From: Microcaldota archaeon | Lineage (GTDB): Archaea; Micrarchaeota; Micrarchaeia; Micrarchaeales; Micrarchaeaceae | Direction of reading: 5' to 3' | Length of the DNA: 6,408 bases | NCBI GenBank assembly: GCA_027344745.1 | Contig: DAHWIS010000004.1 | Coordinates: forward strand, 1-6,408 | Shown: piece after piece, positions 6,408-6,408 of the stretch | Position numbering within the stretch: position 1 is the stretch's first letter | How the letters are laid out: every line of letters begins with the position of its first letter | Program-made: the position numbers and the translations under genes | Notes under the pieces: generated by a model | What the model saw: the letters and a program-made list of their open reading frames with translations, nothing else | What the model was told of the DNA's origin: nothing | The model's database searches: none

Positions 6408-6408
6408 A

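Larger units (their letters stand above)
5063..6408 (+). mobile_element. IS200/IS605-family element carrying tnpB only (IS1341-like); right end at or beyond the window edge
   Basis: The element consists of a structured left end (hairpins 5072-5128), an intact tnpB (5153-6397) and a hairpin-rich 3' region. No Y1 transposase (tnpA) is present on either strand, so movement would need TnpA supplied in trans. Elements of this family have no terminal inverted repeats; their ends are subterminal hairpins and they insert next to a short T-rich target. Candidate left targets are TTTAT (5065-5069) and TTAT (5051-5054), so the left boundary is approximate. It sits between the flippase terminator and unseen DNA and disrupts no recognisable gene. 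The right boundary cannot be fixed here. Confidence 0.75.
6250..6408 (+). ncRNA. Putative TnpB guide RNA scaffold (omega/reRNA), 3' end outside the window
   Basis: The last ~150 bases of tnpB hold a chain of hairpins unusual for coding sequence. These are TTTGAAC/GTTCAAA (6250-6270), TTTGACAGC/GCTGTCAAA with a 3-nt loop (6272-6292), CCGAA/TTCGG (6297-6311), CCTTCC-GCAA-GGGAGG (6341-6356, one G-T pair), and ATGAC/GTCAT (6394-6407), which spans the tnpB stop. TnpB guide RNAs are known to derive from the tnpB 3' end plus right end, with the guide taken from flanking DNA. The exact 5' end, pseudoknots and guide are not determinable here; processing may begin later than 6250. Confidence 0.6.

Overview
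This window looks like chromosomal DNA from an archaeon. The evidence is a helicase-less ERCC4/XPF nuclease, a dolichyl-phosphate-mannose-synthase-type glycosyltransferase, A/T-rich TATA boxes placed for short-leader or leaderless transcripts, no clear Shine-Dalgarno sequences, and heavy use of ATA and AGG codons. The lineage cannot be fixed from one window. The style (moderate GC, small intergenic gaps, XPF without a helicase) would suit a DPANN group such as Micrarchaeota, or a Thermoplasmata relative. That is inference only.

Layout. Positions 1-335 (minus strand) hold the first 111 codons of an XPF/ERCC4-family structure-specific endonuclease, cut by the window edge. Its start codon directly abuts the stop of a 772-residue polytopic membrane protein (336-2654, minus) that resembles GT-C-type membrane glycosyltransferases and has a large, sequon-rich C-terminal domain. 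A 92-bp divergent promoter region (2655-2746) separates this minus-strand pair from a plus-strand pair: a GT2 glycosyltransferase of the polyprenyl-phosphate-mannose synthase type (2747-3451) and, 5 bp later, a Wzx/PST-type lipid-linked oligosaccharide flippase (3457-5037). Just past the flippase and a short T-tract lies an IS200/IS605-family element without TnpA: a structured left end (5072-5128), an intact tnpB (5153-6397), and a hairpin-rich 3' end that probably doubles as the TnpB guide-RNA scaffold. The guide itself would lie beyond the window.

How the genes fit together. The GT2 enzyme could make a polyprenyl-phosphate sugar, the flippase could move lipid-linked glycan across the membrane, and the GT-C-like protein could use a lipid-phosphate sugar donor on the outer face. 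Together they look like a surface or N-glycosylation cassette, although no oligosaccharyltransferase (AglB) is in view. The nuclease probably shares the GT-C transcript for reasons of genome compaction. The TnpB element is a separate mobile module. Nothing here requires a wholly new system. The most interesting parts are the 3'-overlapping structured RNA of tnpB, the quasi-palindromic left end with alternative folds, and the sequon-loaded ectodomain.
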